Source: Malonomonas sp036526255 | Lineage (GTDB): Bacteria > Desulfobacterota > Desulfuromonadia > Desulfuromonadales > Geopsychrobacteraceae | Length of the DNA stretch: 64,000 nt | Direction of reading: 5' to 3' | Assembly: GCA_036526255.1 (NCBI GenBank) | Contig: DATCYW010000078.1 | Coordinates: 50,425-114,424, forward strand | In this document: one piece after another, positions 8,015-17,000 of the stretch | Position numbering within the stretch: the first letter of the stretch is position 1 | Layout of the letters: every line of letters begins with the position of its first letter | Position numbers and translations under genes: made by a program | The notes under the pieces: generated by a model | The model's input: the letters and a program-made list of their open reading frames with translations, nothing else | Databases searched by the model: none | Told to the model about the DNA's origin: nothing

Positions 8015-9607
8015 ATGAAAATCCTTCTGCAGAACGGCACAATTGTCGATGGCACAGGTGCACCGGCTTTTCGTGGCAGCGTTGCCCTGACTGACGGCTG
8101 GATTGTGCAGGTCGGCGACTGTGACCGCAGCGGTTACGACCGGATCATCGACGCCGAAGGGCTGGTGATCGCGCCCGGCTTTATCGACAGCCACAGCCAT
8201 TCGGATCTGCAGATTCTGCTGCAACCCTTCGTCGAAGCCAAGTTGCGGCAGGGGATCACCACGGAAATCTTCGGCCAGGATGGCATCTCAATGGCGCCGC
8301 TGCCGGCAGGGTACATCGGTCCTTGGCGCAAGAATCTGGCCGGCCTCGAAGGTGACTCGGATGAAATCGACTGGAGTTACGCCACCACCGAAGGCTACCT
8401 GCGGCTGCTGGAACAGACCGGAGTCGGTCCCAACGTCTGCTATCTGGTGCCGCACGGCAATATTCGCATGGAGGCGATGGGGCTTGATAACCGGCTGCCG
8501 AGCGACGCAGAGCTGGAGCGGATGAAGATGATCACCCGGCGCGAACTGGAGGCCGGCGCGATCGGCCTGTCATCGGGGCTGATCTACATCCCCTGCGCTT
8601 ACAGCGACCTCAACGAAATCGTCGAGCTGTGTCGGGTGGTTGCCGAATATGACGGCGTCTTTGTCGTCCACCAGCGCAGCGAAGCGGACAGCATCCTTGA
8701 GTCGATGGAGGAGATTATCCAGATCGGCCGACGGTCGGGGGTGCGATTGCATTTTTCTCACTTCAAGGTCTGCGGCAAGAAAAACTGGTGCAAGATCGAT
8801 CAGGTCCTCGGCCTGCTCGATGCCGCCCAGGCCGAAGGGCTGCAGGTCTCCTTCGATCAATACCCCTATGTCGCCGGTAGTACCATGCTCGGTGTGATTC
8901 TACCGCCCTGGGCGCACGCCGGGGGCACCGATAAATTGCTGGAGCGACTGGCCGATCCGCAGCAACGGCAGCGGATGGTTGCCGATATCGAACAGGGGCT
9001 GCCGGGCTGGGACAATTTTGTCGAATTCGCCGGGCTGGAGCAGATCTTCGTTACCAGCGTCAAGACTGCGGCCAACACCGATCTGATCGGCAAGAACCTG
9101 GTGGAGATCGGCAGGATGCGCGGCAAAACTCCCTACGACGCGGTCTTTGATCTGCTGCTCGCAGAGGAGAACGCGGTCGGCATGGTCGATTTCTACGGCA
9201 CCGAGGAGCACATCCTGCGTTTTCTGCAGCGCCCCGAGCAGAACGTTTGTACCGATGGCCTGTTAAGCGGCAAGCCGCACCCGCGTGCGTTTGGTGCGTT
9301 CCCGCGGGTACTCGGCAAATATGTTCGCGAGGAGCAGGCGCTCACGCTGGAACAGGCAATCCACAAGATGACCGGCAAAACCGCAGCTGTCTTCGGTCTG
9401 CAGGACCGCGGGCTGGTTGCCGCGGGCTATGCCGCTGATCTGGTGCTGTTTGACCCGGAGCTGGTGATTGATCGCGGCACCTTTATCGACCCGGTCCAGT
9501 ATCCGCTGGGGATTGAATATCTGCTGGTCAACGGCCAGCTGGTGCTGGAGAGTGGTCAGCCGCAGCGGCACCTGGCCGGACAGGTGTTAAGGCTCAATCA
9601 GGCGTGA
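8015..9607 (+). CDS. N-acyl-D-amino-acid deacylase (D-aminoacylase)
   Basis: This 530-residue amidohydrolase-superfamily enzyme releases D-amino acids from their N-acyl forms. An N-terminal beta-sandwich strand set (MKILLQNGTIVDGTG) leads to the metal-binding DSHSHSD motif with H60 and H62, and LHFSHFKVCG supplies further active-site residues. C-terminal strands return to the small sandwich domain (GYAADLVLFDP), typical of the family. GGGAG lies before the ATG at 8015. It follows the M20 hydrolase by 34 bases and precedes the TRAP transporter, so import and deacylation are probably one operon. Dihydropyrimidinase-like or prolidase-like amidohydrolases are alternatives, but length and the HSHSD context favour D-aminoacylase. 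Confidence 0.88.
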   Translation: MKILLQNGTIVDGTGAPAFRGSVALTDGWIVQVGDCDRSGYDRIIDAEGLVIAPGFIDSHSHSDLQILLQPFVEAKLRQGITTEIFGQDGISMAPLPAGYIGPWRKNLAGLEGDSDEIDWSYATTEGYLRLLEQTGVGPNVCYLVPHGNIRMEAMGLDNRLPSDAELERMKMITRRELEAGAIGLSSGLIYIPCAYSDLNEIVELCRVVAEYDGVFVVHQRSEADSILESMEEIIQIGRRSGVRLHFSHFKVCGKKNWCKIDQVLGLLDAAQAEGLQVSFDQYPYVAGSTMLGVILPPWAHAGGTDKLLERLADPQQRQRMVADIEQGLPGWDNFVEFAGLEQIFVTSVKTAANTDLIGKNLVEIGRMRGKTPYDAVFDLLLAEENAVGMVDFYGTEEHILRFLQRPEQNVCTDGLLSGKPHPRAFGAFPRVLGKYVREEQALTLEQAIHKMTGKTAAVFGLQDRGLVAAGYAADLVLFDPELVIDRGTFIDPVQYPLGIEYLLVNGQLVLESGQPQRHLAGQVLRLNQA

Positions 9608-9661
9608 CCCTGAGGTAACCCGGCGAAAACCGAACCCGCAATTTTGGAGCGATATCGCGCT

Positions 9662-10168
9662 ATGCAGAATATTTTCAATCTATCCAGCCGTTTCAGTTAT
9701 CGGCTTAACTGGCTGACCGAGCGGCTCTGCGCCCTGCTGGTCGTCCTGATGGTGCTGGACGTCTGGGTCGGTATCCTATCGCGCTATGCCGTCGATCTGC
9801 AGATCACTTGGACCGAAGAGCTGGCGCGCTACCTGATGATCTGGGCGTCGCTGCTGGCGGTCTCCTGCGGGGTCTACTACCGGGAGCATGTCGGCCTGAT
9901 GCTGGTGCTGGAAGCGCTGCCGCGCCGGGTACATTACGCGACCCGGCTGCTGATCGACCTGCTGGGGCTCGGTTTCTTCCTGATCCTCTGCTATTACGGC
10001 ATTAACCTGTCCAGCGAAGGGGGCAGCCAGTACGCCACCATCTTCAATATGACTATGACCCTGCCCTATGCCGCAGTGCCGGTCTCGGCCGCGCTGGGTG
10101 CGCTGCAGATGCTGCTGGTTTCAGTCAGGGATTTTTCCGCGCTAACGGTCAGGGAGGTCGCCCAATGA
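9662..10168 (+). CDS. TRAP transporter small permease subunit (DctQ family)
   Basis: The 168-residue membrane protein has four hydrophobic helices and the DctQ hallmark of a tryptophan and acidic motif, ITWTEELARYLMIWA, between helices one and two. With the large permease it forms the sodium-coupled TRAP transporter in the inner membrane. I chose the ATG at 9662, preceded by GGAG at 9646-9649; a TTG at 9644 would overlap that ribosome site. Its stop overlaps the start of the DctM gene (ATGA), showing translational coupling. Confidence 0.9.
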   Translation: MQNIFNLSSRFSYRLNWLTERLCALLVVLMVLDVWVGILSRYAVDLQITWTEELARYLMIWASLLAVSCGVYYREHVGLMLVLEALPRRVHYATRLLIDLLGLGFFLILCYYGINLSSEGGSQYATIFNMTMTLPYAAVPVSAALGALQMLLVSVRDFSALTVREVAQ

Positions 10169-11442
10169 TGGTGCTCGGCTGTTTTTTCGGCCTGATGCTG
10201 ATCGGTCTGCCGATCGGCTATGTCCTGGGGATTGCCGGGATGATCGGCATGTTTCAGGTCGGCGGCATGGACTTCATGAACATGGCGGCGCAGCGTTTTT
10301 TTGCCGGCCTTGACCTGTTCACCTTTATGGCCATGCCCTTCTTTATTCTGGCCGGTGAAATCATGAACCGCAGCGGCATCACCGAAAAGATCGTCGCCTT
10401 TGCCGACGCTCTGGTCGGCTACCTGCGCGGCGGCATGGCCCACTCCAACATGCTCGCCTCCGTGCTGTTTGCCGGAATGACCGGCGCTGCGGTTTCTGAT
10501 GCGGCCGCCTTCGGCAACACCCTGGTGCCGGCGATGGTCAAAAAGGGCTACAGTCGCCCCTTCGCCTGTGCCGTCACCGCCGCCGGATCGATCATCGGCC
10601 CGACCATTCCGCCGTCCAACCTGATGGTCATCTACGGTTCGCTGATGGGTGTCTCGATTGCCGGGCTGTTCGCCGCCGGTATTATTCCCGGCCTGTTGAT
10701 CTGCCTGCTCTGCATGGCGCTGATCGCCGCCTGTGGTCGGCGCTGGAAATTGCCGAAGTCGGGGCAGCGGCCGAGCCTGTTGCTGATCATCAAGGCCTTC
10801 CGCTCCAGCATTCTGGCGCTGACCATGCCGGTGATCATCTTAGGCGCCATCATGACCGGTGTCACCACACCGACTGAAGCAGCGGCGATTGCGGTTTTTT
10901 ATGCCCTGTTCGTCGGGATTTTTGTTTATCGCGCGCTAAGCTTCAATGACATTCTGGAGATGCTGATCCGCACGGCGCGGATTACCGGCGTGGTGTTCCT
11001 GATTATCGCCTCCGCCTCGATTCTCGGCTGGTGGCTGACCTTCATGCAGATTCCCCAGGCGATCACCGCCTGGTTCCTCTCCATGTCGAGCAACCCGCAG
11101 GTGATTATCGCCCTGATCCTGCTGCTACTGCTGGGGATCGGCATGTTCATGGACATCAACGCCGCGCTGATCATTCTGGCGCCGGTGCTGGCGCCCTTGA
11201 CGATGAAGATCGGCATGGATCCGGTGCACGCCGGGGTCATGATCGTGCTGGCGCTGAATATTTCGCTGATGACGCCGCCGGTCGGTGCCTGTCTGTTCGT
11301 GCTGGCGTCGGTGACCGGTGAAAAGCTGGAAAAGATCAGTGTCGCGCTCTGGCCGTTTCTGCTGGTCGAGACCCTGGTGCTGCTGGTCATCGCGTTCTGG
11401 TCAGACCTGACCCTTTACGTCCCAAGGCTGCTGGGTTTGTAG
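10165..11442 (+). CDS. TRAP transporter large permease subunit (DctM family)
   Basis: This 425-residue protein has about 12 hydrophobic segments and belongs to the DctM/YiaN family. Conserved stretches include MPFFILAGEIMNRSGI near residue 55 and GPTIPPSNLMVIYG near residue 145. It forms the substrate channel with the DctQ subunit and accepts ligand from the periplasmic DctP protein. It overlaps the preceding gene by four bases and ends 38 bases before dctP. The gene order Q-M-P is a common TRAP arrangement. Substrate cannot be read from this subunit. Confidence 0.93.
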   Translation: MMVLGCFFGLMLIGLPIGYVLGIAGMIGMFQVGGMDFMNMAAQRFFAGLDLFTFMAMPFFILAGEIMNRSGITEKIVAFADALVGYLRGGMAHSNMLASVLFAGMTGAAVSDAAAFGNTLVPAMVKKGYSRPFACAVTAAGSIIGPTIPPSNLMVIYGSLMGVSIAGLFAAGIIPGLLICLLCMALIAACGRRWKLPKSGQRPSLLLIIKAFRSSILALTMPVIILGAIMTGVTTPTEAAAIAVFYALFVGIFVYRALSFNDILEMLIRTARITGVVFLIIASASILGWWLTFMQIPQAITAWFLSMSSNPQVIIALILLLLLGIGMFMDINAALIILAPVLAPLTMKIGMDPVHAGVMIVLALNISLMTPPVGACLFVLASVTGEKLEKISVALWPFLLVETLVLLVIAFWSDLTLYVPRLLGL

Positions 11443-11480
11443 GCAGTCCACTTTTACTCTTTTTCGGAATGGAGGACATC

Positions 11481-12521
11481 ATGCGTACCAAGAAATCTCT
11501 GGCCCTCGGCATGGCTCTGCTGTTGAGTTGTGCCCTGGTCGCGGCGCCGGTTCAGGCGCTGGCGGCGAAAACCCTGAAGTTGGCTCACCTGAACAGCGAT
11601 GACCCGTTTGACAACGCCACCGGCGCCATGGCCGGAGTGTTCAAGAGCCTGGTCGAGGCTGGCACCAACGGTTCGATCGAGGTGCAGATTTTCTCCAGCG
11701 GTCAGCTTGGCAAAGACAATGAAGTGCTGCAGCAGGTCAAGGCCGGCGTGGTGCAGTCGACCATCGCCACCTCCGGCGGCATGGCCTCCATCTACCCGCT
11801 GATCGGCGTACTTGACGTCCCCTTCGCTTTCCCCAATATCAGCGCCACCTACGCTGTGCTTGACGGACCGTTCGGTGACAAGCTGGCGACCGACATCAAC
11901 GCCAAAACCGGTCTGAAGGTTCTCGGCTTCGGTGACTCCGGCGGGTTCTTCGCCTTCACCAACTCCAAGCGCCCGATCAAAAGCCCGGCCGACATGAAGG
12001 GGCTGAAGATCCGCACCATGGGCCTGCAGACCCACAAATCGCTGGTCAGCGCCATCGGCGGCCAGCCGGTCTCGCTCCCCTGGGCCGAAGTCTACACCTC
12101 ACTGCAGACCGGGGTTGCCGACGGTCAGATGAACCCGGTGCCGATCATCAAGTTTGCCAAGTTTGACGAAGTGCAGAAATACCTGACCCTGTCCGGCCAC
12201 CTGTTTGCCCCCTATCCATGGGTCATCAACCAGAAGTTCTACGACAGCCTGAGTAAGGAAGAGCAGGAGGTCGTCAACTACGCCACCAAGTCGGCGATCG
12301 TTGCCGGGCGTGGCATCAGCCGGATTATCGAAGCCTCAGAGCGCGGCCTGCCGGCACTGGCGCAGAAGATGGAAATCTATACCCCGACCCCGGCCGAGAA
12401 GGCCCTGTTCCGTGAAGCTGCGGTACCGGCGGTGAAAGCCTATATCATTGAGGCGCTTGGCGCTGAAGGGGAAGCGATGCTTAACGCTTTTTTGGCCGCG
12501 GTTGAAGACGCTGCCAAGTAA
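11481..12521 (+). CDS. TRAP transporter solute-binding protein (DctP family)
   Basis: This 346-residue periplasmic binding protein has a signal peptide ending near VQALA and a DctP fold. The conserved arginine in LKIRTMG (about residue 175) normally clamps a carboxylate. The motif VSLPWAEVYTSLQTGVADGQ is typical of the family. I placed the start at the ATG at 11481, which follows GGAGG by five bases, rather than at 11469. A perfect terminator follows 25 bases after the stop. By context the ligand is an N-acyl-D-amino acid or related carboxylate that the two upstream hydrolases would process; this is inference. Confidence 0.92.
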   Translation: MRTKKSLALGMALLLSCALVAAPVQALAAKTLKLAHLNSDDPFDNATGAMAGVFKSLVEAGTNGSIEVQIFSSGQLGKDNEVLQQVKAGVVQSTIATSGGMASIYPLIGVLDVPFAFPNISATYAVLDGPFGDKLATDINAKTGLKVLGFGDSGGFFAFTNSKRPIKSPADMKGLKIRTMGLQTHKSLVSAIGGQPVSLPWAEVYTSLQTGVADGQMNPVPIIKFAKFDEVQKYLTLSGHLFAPYPWVINQKFYDSLSKEEQEVVNYATKSAIVAGRGISRIIEASERGLPALAQKMEIYTPTPAEKALFREAAVPAVKAYIIEALGAEGEAMLNAFLAAVEDAAK

Positions 12522-12545
12522 ACTCTTTTTAAACAGCCAGAAAAA

Positions 12546-12580
12546 GCGGGCCGGTGAATTTCACCGGCCCGCTTTTTTTT
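12546..12580. terminator. Bidirectional rho-independent terminator
   Basis: A 12-bp perfect GC-rich stem (12546-12557 with 12561-12572, loop ATT) is followed by eight T and preceded by five A. It lies between convergent dctP (plus) and gltD (minus) and should end both transcripts. Confidence 0.92.
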
Positions 12581-12603
12581 ATCAACGATCAACTATTTAA
12601 GAA

Positions 12604-14082
12604 TCAGTATTGGAAGGCCTCAAGGCGGACCTTGGGCAACAAGCTTTCTGCTCCGGTCAGGTACTCGTCAACGCAGCGGGCGACCTCACGCCCTTCACTG
12701 ATCGCCCAGACCACCAGACTCTGGCCGCGGCGGCAGTCACCGGCAGCGAAGACGCCATCAACCGAACTCATGCGGGTCTTGGCGTCGGTCGTGATGTTGG
12801 ACCGTTGATCCGTTTCGCAACCGCACTGTTTGAGCAGTTCCGAGCGCGGGCCGAGAAAACCCATCGCCAAGAGAACCAGGTCACATTTCCAAATATGTTC
12901 GCTACCGGCGATTTTTTCCAAGCGACCGTTTGACCAGAGAACCTTGACGGTTTCCAGTCCGGTGATAGTTTTGTCCCTGCCGATGAAGCGGGTGGTCATG
13001 ATCCCGTAATGGACATCCCCGCCCAGAACGCGCATTTCCTCAACCGAAGTACTGACCCGCATGATCCGTGACCACTGTGGCCAGGGGTTATCAGCACTGC
13101 GTTCCTCGGGGGGTTGCTCGAGCAGTTCGAAGTTGACCACACTGGTTGCACCTTGCCGCATCGAAGTGCCGATGCAATCCGAGCCGGTGTCACCCCCGCC
13201 GATAACGATAACTTTTTTCCCTTTGGCGCTGATGGCCTGCTTTTTCGGATGCAGGGCGGCGATGTCTTTATCCCCCCAGTTGGCGCGGTTCTGTTGCGGC
13301 AAAAACTCCATCGCAAAGTGAATGCCTTCCAGTTCGCGCCCCTCAACCGGGAGGTCGCGCGGTTCCTCTGCGCCAGTGGCAATGACGACGGCATCGTAAG
13401 AAGATTTGATTTCAGTGAAAGGCACATCCTTGCCGACTTCGCAGGAGTAGCGGAACTCGATCCCTTCGGCGGCAAGCAGATCGACGCGCCGCTGGACCTT
13501 CTCTTTGCGCAGTTTGTAGTGCGGAATGCCGTACATCAACAAGCCGCCGGCGCGGTCGGTTTTTTCGATGACGGTAACCCGATGGCCGGCACGGTTAAGC
13601 TGTTGGGCGCAGGCCAGACCGGCGGGGCCACTGCCGATCACCGCAACCGTCTTGCCGCTGCGCCGGGCCGGTGGATACGGCAGAATCCAGCCTTCTTCGA
13701 AACCCTTGTCGACAATAGACACTTCATGCAACTTGATATTCACAGCGGGTTCGTTGATGCCGAGCACGCATGAGGTCTCGCAGGGCGCTGGACAGACCCG
13801 TCCGGTGAATTCCGGGAAGTTGTTGGTGGCGTGCAGCGCTTGCAGGGCCTGCTCCCACTTACCGCGATAGACCAGATCGTTCCATTCCGGGATCAGGTTG
13901 CCCAGCGGACAGCCGGTCATGCAGAAGGGGACGCCGCAATCCATGCAACGCGCGGCCTGGGTTTTGACCTTCTCTTCGCTGGGGTAGTTATAGTGTTCGT
14001 CATGATGTTGCAGCCGCGCGTTGACCGTTTGCAAGGTCTTGTCGCGACGGCCATGCTTAATAAATCCACGTGGATCACCCAT
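12604..14082 (-). CDS. gltD: Glutamate synthase small (beta) subunit
   Basis: The 492-residue subunit carries electrons from NAD(P)H to the large subunit for glutamate synthesis from glutamine and 2-oxoglutarate. N-terminal cysteine clusters (CMDCGVPFCMTGCP and VCPAPCETSCV) bind the [4Fe-4S] centres. A first dinucleotide fold (VAVIGSGPAGLACA) binds FAD and a second (VIVIGGGDTGSDCIG) binds NAD(P)H. The ATG at 14082 has AGGAGG seven bases upstream; a TTG at 14088 is less likely. The start overlaps the end of gltB by eight bases, so the two are translationally coupled, in the order gltB-gltD. Confidence 0.96.
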   Translation of the reverse strand: MGDPRGFIKHGRRDKTLQTVNARLQHHDEHYNYPSEEKVKTQAARCMDCGVPFCMTGCPLGNLIPEWNDLVYRGKWEQALQALHATNNFPEFTGRVCPAPCETSCVLGINEPAVNIKLHEVSIVDKGFEEGWILPYPPARRSGKTVAVIGSGPAGLACAQQLNRAGHRVTVIEKTDRAGGLLMYGIPHYKLRKEKVQRRVDLLAAEGIEFRYSCEVGKDVPFTEIKSSYDAVVIATGAEEPRDLPVEGRELEGIHFAMEFLPQQNRANWGDKDIAALHPKKQAISAKGKKVIVIGGGDTGSDCIGTSMRQGATSVVNFELLEQPPEERSADNPWPQWSRIMRVSTSVEEMRVLGGDVHYGIMTTRFIGRDKTITGLETVKVLWSNGRLEKIAGSEHIWKCDLVLLAMGFLGPRSELLKQCGCETDQRSNITTDAKTRMSSVDGVFAAGDCRRGQSLVVWAISEGREVARCVDEYLTGAESLLPKVRLEAFQY

Positions 14083-17000
14083 GGACAACCTCCTTCACTT
14101 TCGCAGCCTTGGTTGCCCGTTCATTCAGCACCCGGCGGTATTCGTGGGGGAAAACGCGAACGAAACGTGACAGCTGCGCGTCCCAGTCAGCGAGGATTTC
14201 AGCCGCTCGCGGCGAGTGCGTCTGCTCGTAGTGTGTGGCGATAATCTGTTTCAGCCACTGGGCATCTTCGTCGTCAGCGGACATCTGTTCGAGAGCGACC
14301 ATCGCTTGATTACATCTGCGGCGGAAGCGGTTGTCATCGTCCAGCACGTAGGCGAACCCGCCCGACATGCCAGCGGCGAAATTGCGTCCGGTGCGGCCCA
14401 GACAGATCATCCGGCCGCCGGTCATGTATTCGCAGCCGTGGTCGCCGGTGCCTTCAACAACCGCCGTGACGCCTGAGTTGCGGACGCAGAAGCGTTCGCC
14501 GGCCTTACCGGCGAAGTACACCTCGCCGCCGGTCGCTCCGTAGAGAACCGTGTTGCCGACGATTGAATTTTCATGCCAGACAAAGCTGGCTTTCGGGTCG
14601 GGGCGGATAGTGATGCGACCGCCAGCCATCCCCTTGCCAACGTAATCGTTGGCTTCACCGACCAGGCGCAGGTCGATGCCAGGAGCGAGAAAAGAGCCGA
14701 AACTCTGGCCGGCGATACCGGTCAAGTTGATGTTGATGGTGCCCTCGGGCAAGCCTTCCCGTCCATGTTGCATGGCAATCTGGCCTGAGAGCATGGTGCC
14801 GAAGGTCCGGTTGGAGTTACGGATTGGCATTTCAATCTGGACCGCTTCCTTGCGTTCCAGCGCCGGAGCGGCAAGTTTAATCAGCTGGTTGTCGAGTTGC
14901 TTTTCCAGGCCGTGGTCCTGCCCCTGGATGCGCCGGGTGGCAATCTCGGCAGCAACCTGAGGTTTGGTCAGAATCCGTGAGAAGTCCAGGCCCTGATTTT
15001 TCCAGTGTTTGATCGCGTTATCCATCTCCAGATACTGGGTCTGACCGATCAGTTCGTCCAGGCTGCGAACGCCCAATCCGGCCATCACTTCACGGACCTC
15101 TTCGGCGAGGTAGGTGAAGTAGTTGACCACATGCTCGGCCTTACCGTTGAACTTGGCGCGCAACGATTTATCCTGAGTGGCGACGCCGACCGGACAGGTG
15201 TTGAGATGGCACTTGCGCATCATAATGCAGCCGATGGTGATCAGCGCCACGGTGGCAAAGGCGTACTCTTCGGCACCGAGGATAGCCGCAATGACCACAT
15301 CGCGGCCGGTGCGCAACTGGCCGTCGGTCTGGACGACAATGCGACCGCGCAAATCGTTGAGCACCAGCGTCTGCTGAGTCTCCGCCAGGCCGATCTCCCA
15401 GGGGATGCCGGCGTGTTTGATCGAAGAGGTCGGTGAGGCGCCGGTGCCGCCGTCATATCCGGCAATGATGACGCGCTCGGCGTGTCCTTTGCTGACACCC
15501 GCTGCCACGGTGCCGACGCCGACTTCGCTGACCAGCTTGACAGTAATGTCGGCTTTGGGATTGCAGTTTTTCAGGTCGAAAATCAGTTGGGCCAGGTCTT
15601 CGATCGAGTAGATATCATGGTGCGGCGGCGGCGAAATCAGGGTCACCCCGGGAACGCTGAAGCGCAGTTCACCGATGTAGTCGCTGACCTTGTGCCCCGG
15701 CAACTGACCGCCTTCGCCAGGTTTGGCCCCCTGGGCGATCTTGATCTGCAGTTCGTCGGCATTCACCAGGTAATGCGGGGTGACACCGAAACGTCCCGAA
15801 GCCACCTGCTTGATCGCGCTGCGGCGCAGGTCGCCGTTCGCGTCCGGAGTGTAGCGGCGTGGGTCTTCGCCCCCTTCGCCGGTGTTTGACTTGCCGCCCA
15901 GGCGGTTCATGGCGATAGCCAGAATTTCGTGCGCTTCGGGCGAGATCGAGCCGAGGCTCATCGCACCGGTGCAGAAACGCTTGACGATGGCGCTGACCGG
16001 TTCGACTTCGTCCAGTGGCACCGCCTGACTCTGGGGATTGAACTTGAAAAGACCACGCAGGGTGCAGAGTCGCTCGCTCTGGTCGTTGACCAGATTGGCG
16101 TATTGTTTGAAAATTTCGCGGTTGCCGGAGCGCACGGCATTCTGCAGCAGGGCGATGACCTCCGGGTTCATCAGATGCTGTTCCCCCTCGCGCCGCCAGG
16201 AGTATTCCGAGCCACGCTCCAGATCGCGATTCGGATCCAGCTGCACGGCGTAAGCGACGCGATGGCGCATCAGGCTCTCGGTGGCGACCTCATGCAAACC
16301 CGCGCCGCCGATGCGACTGGCGGTTCCGGGGAAGTATTTGGCGGTAAAGTCCTGATTGAGGCCGATGATCTCAAAAATCTGGGCGCTGCAGTAGCTCTGC
16401 AGGGTACTGATCCCCATCTTGGAGAAGACCTTGAGCAGCCCCTTGCCGACCGCCTTGATATAGTTTTTGCTGTACTTATAGACAACGTCGGTTTCATCGT
16501 CGGCATCAGCGTTACCGTCCTGGCCGGCGAGCATCCCCTGGTTGACCATGTCCTGCAGCGTCTCGAAAGCGAGGTAGGGATTGATGGCCGCGGCCCCGTA
16601 ACCGACCAGCAGGGCAAAGTGGTGGACTTCGCGTGCTTCGCCGGATTCAACGATGAGCGAACACTGGCTGCGCTTGCCGGTCCGGATCAGGTGGTGATGG
16701 ATTCCAGACAGAGCCAGCAACGCCGGAATCGGTGCTTTCTCGGCACAGACCCCGCGATCGGACAGAACCAGAATGGTCCGGCCCGCATCGACCGCCGCTT
16801 CGGCCTCGGTAAATAGCGCCTGCAGCCGCTGTTCCAGGGCCTCGGGCCCTTGCTCGGCATCGAACAGCGTGCTGAGCGTTGTGCCGCGGAACCCCTGAAT
16901 GTCGCTGTGACGCAACTGTTCCAACACATCGTTGGTAATGATCGGGTGGTCGAGCTCCAACATCTGGCAGTGTTCGGGACCAGGCATCAGAATATTGCGC

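Noticed and set aside
15929..16816. Long plus-strand frames opposite gltB
   Set aside because: They are shadows of a conserved gene and have no ribosome site or domain.
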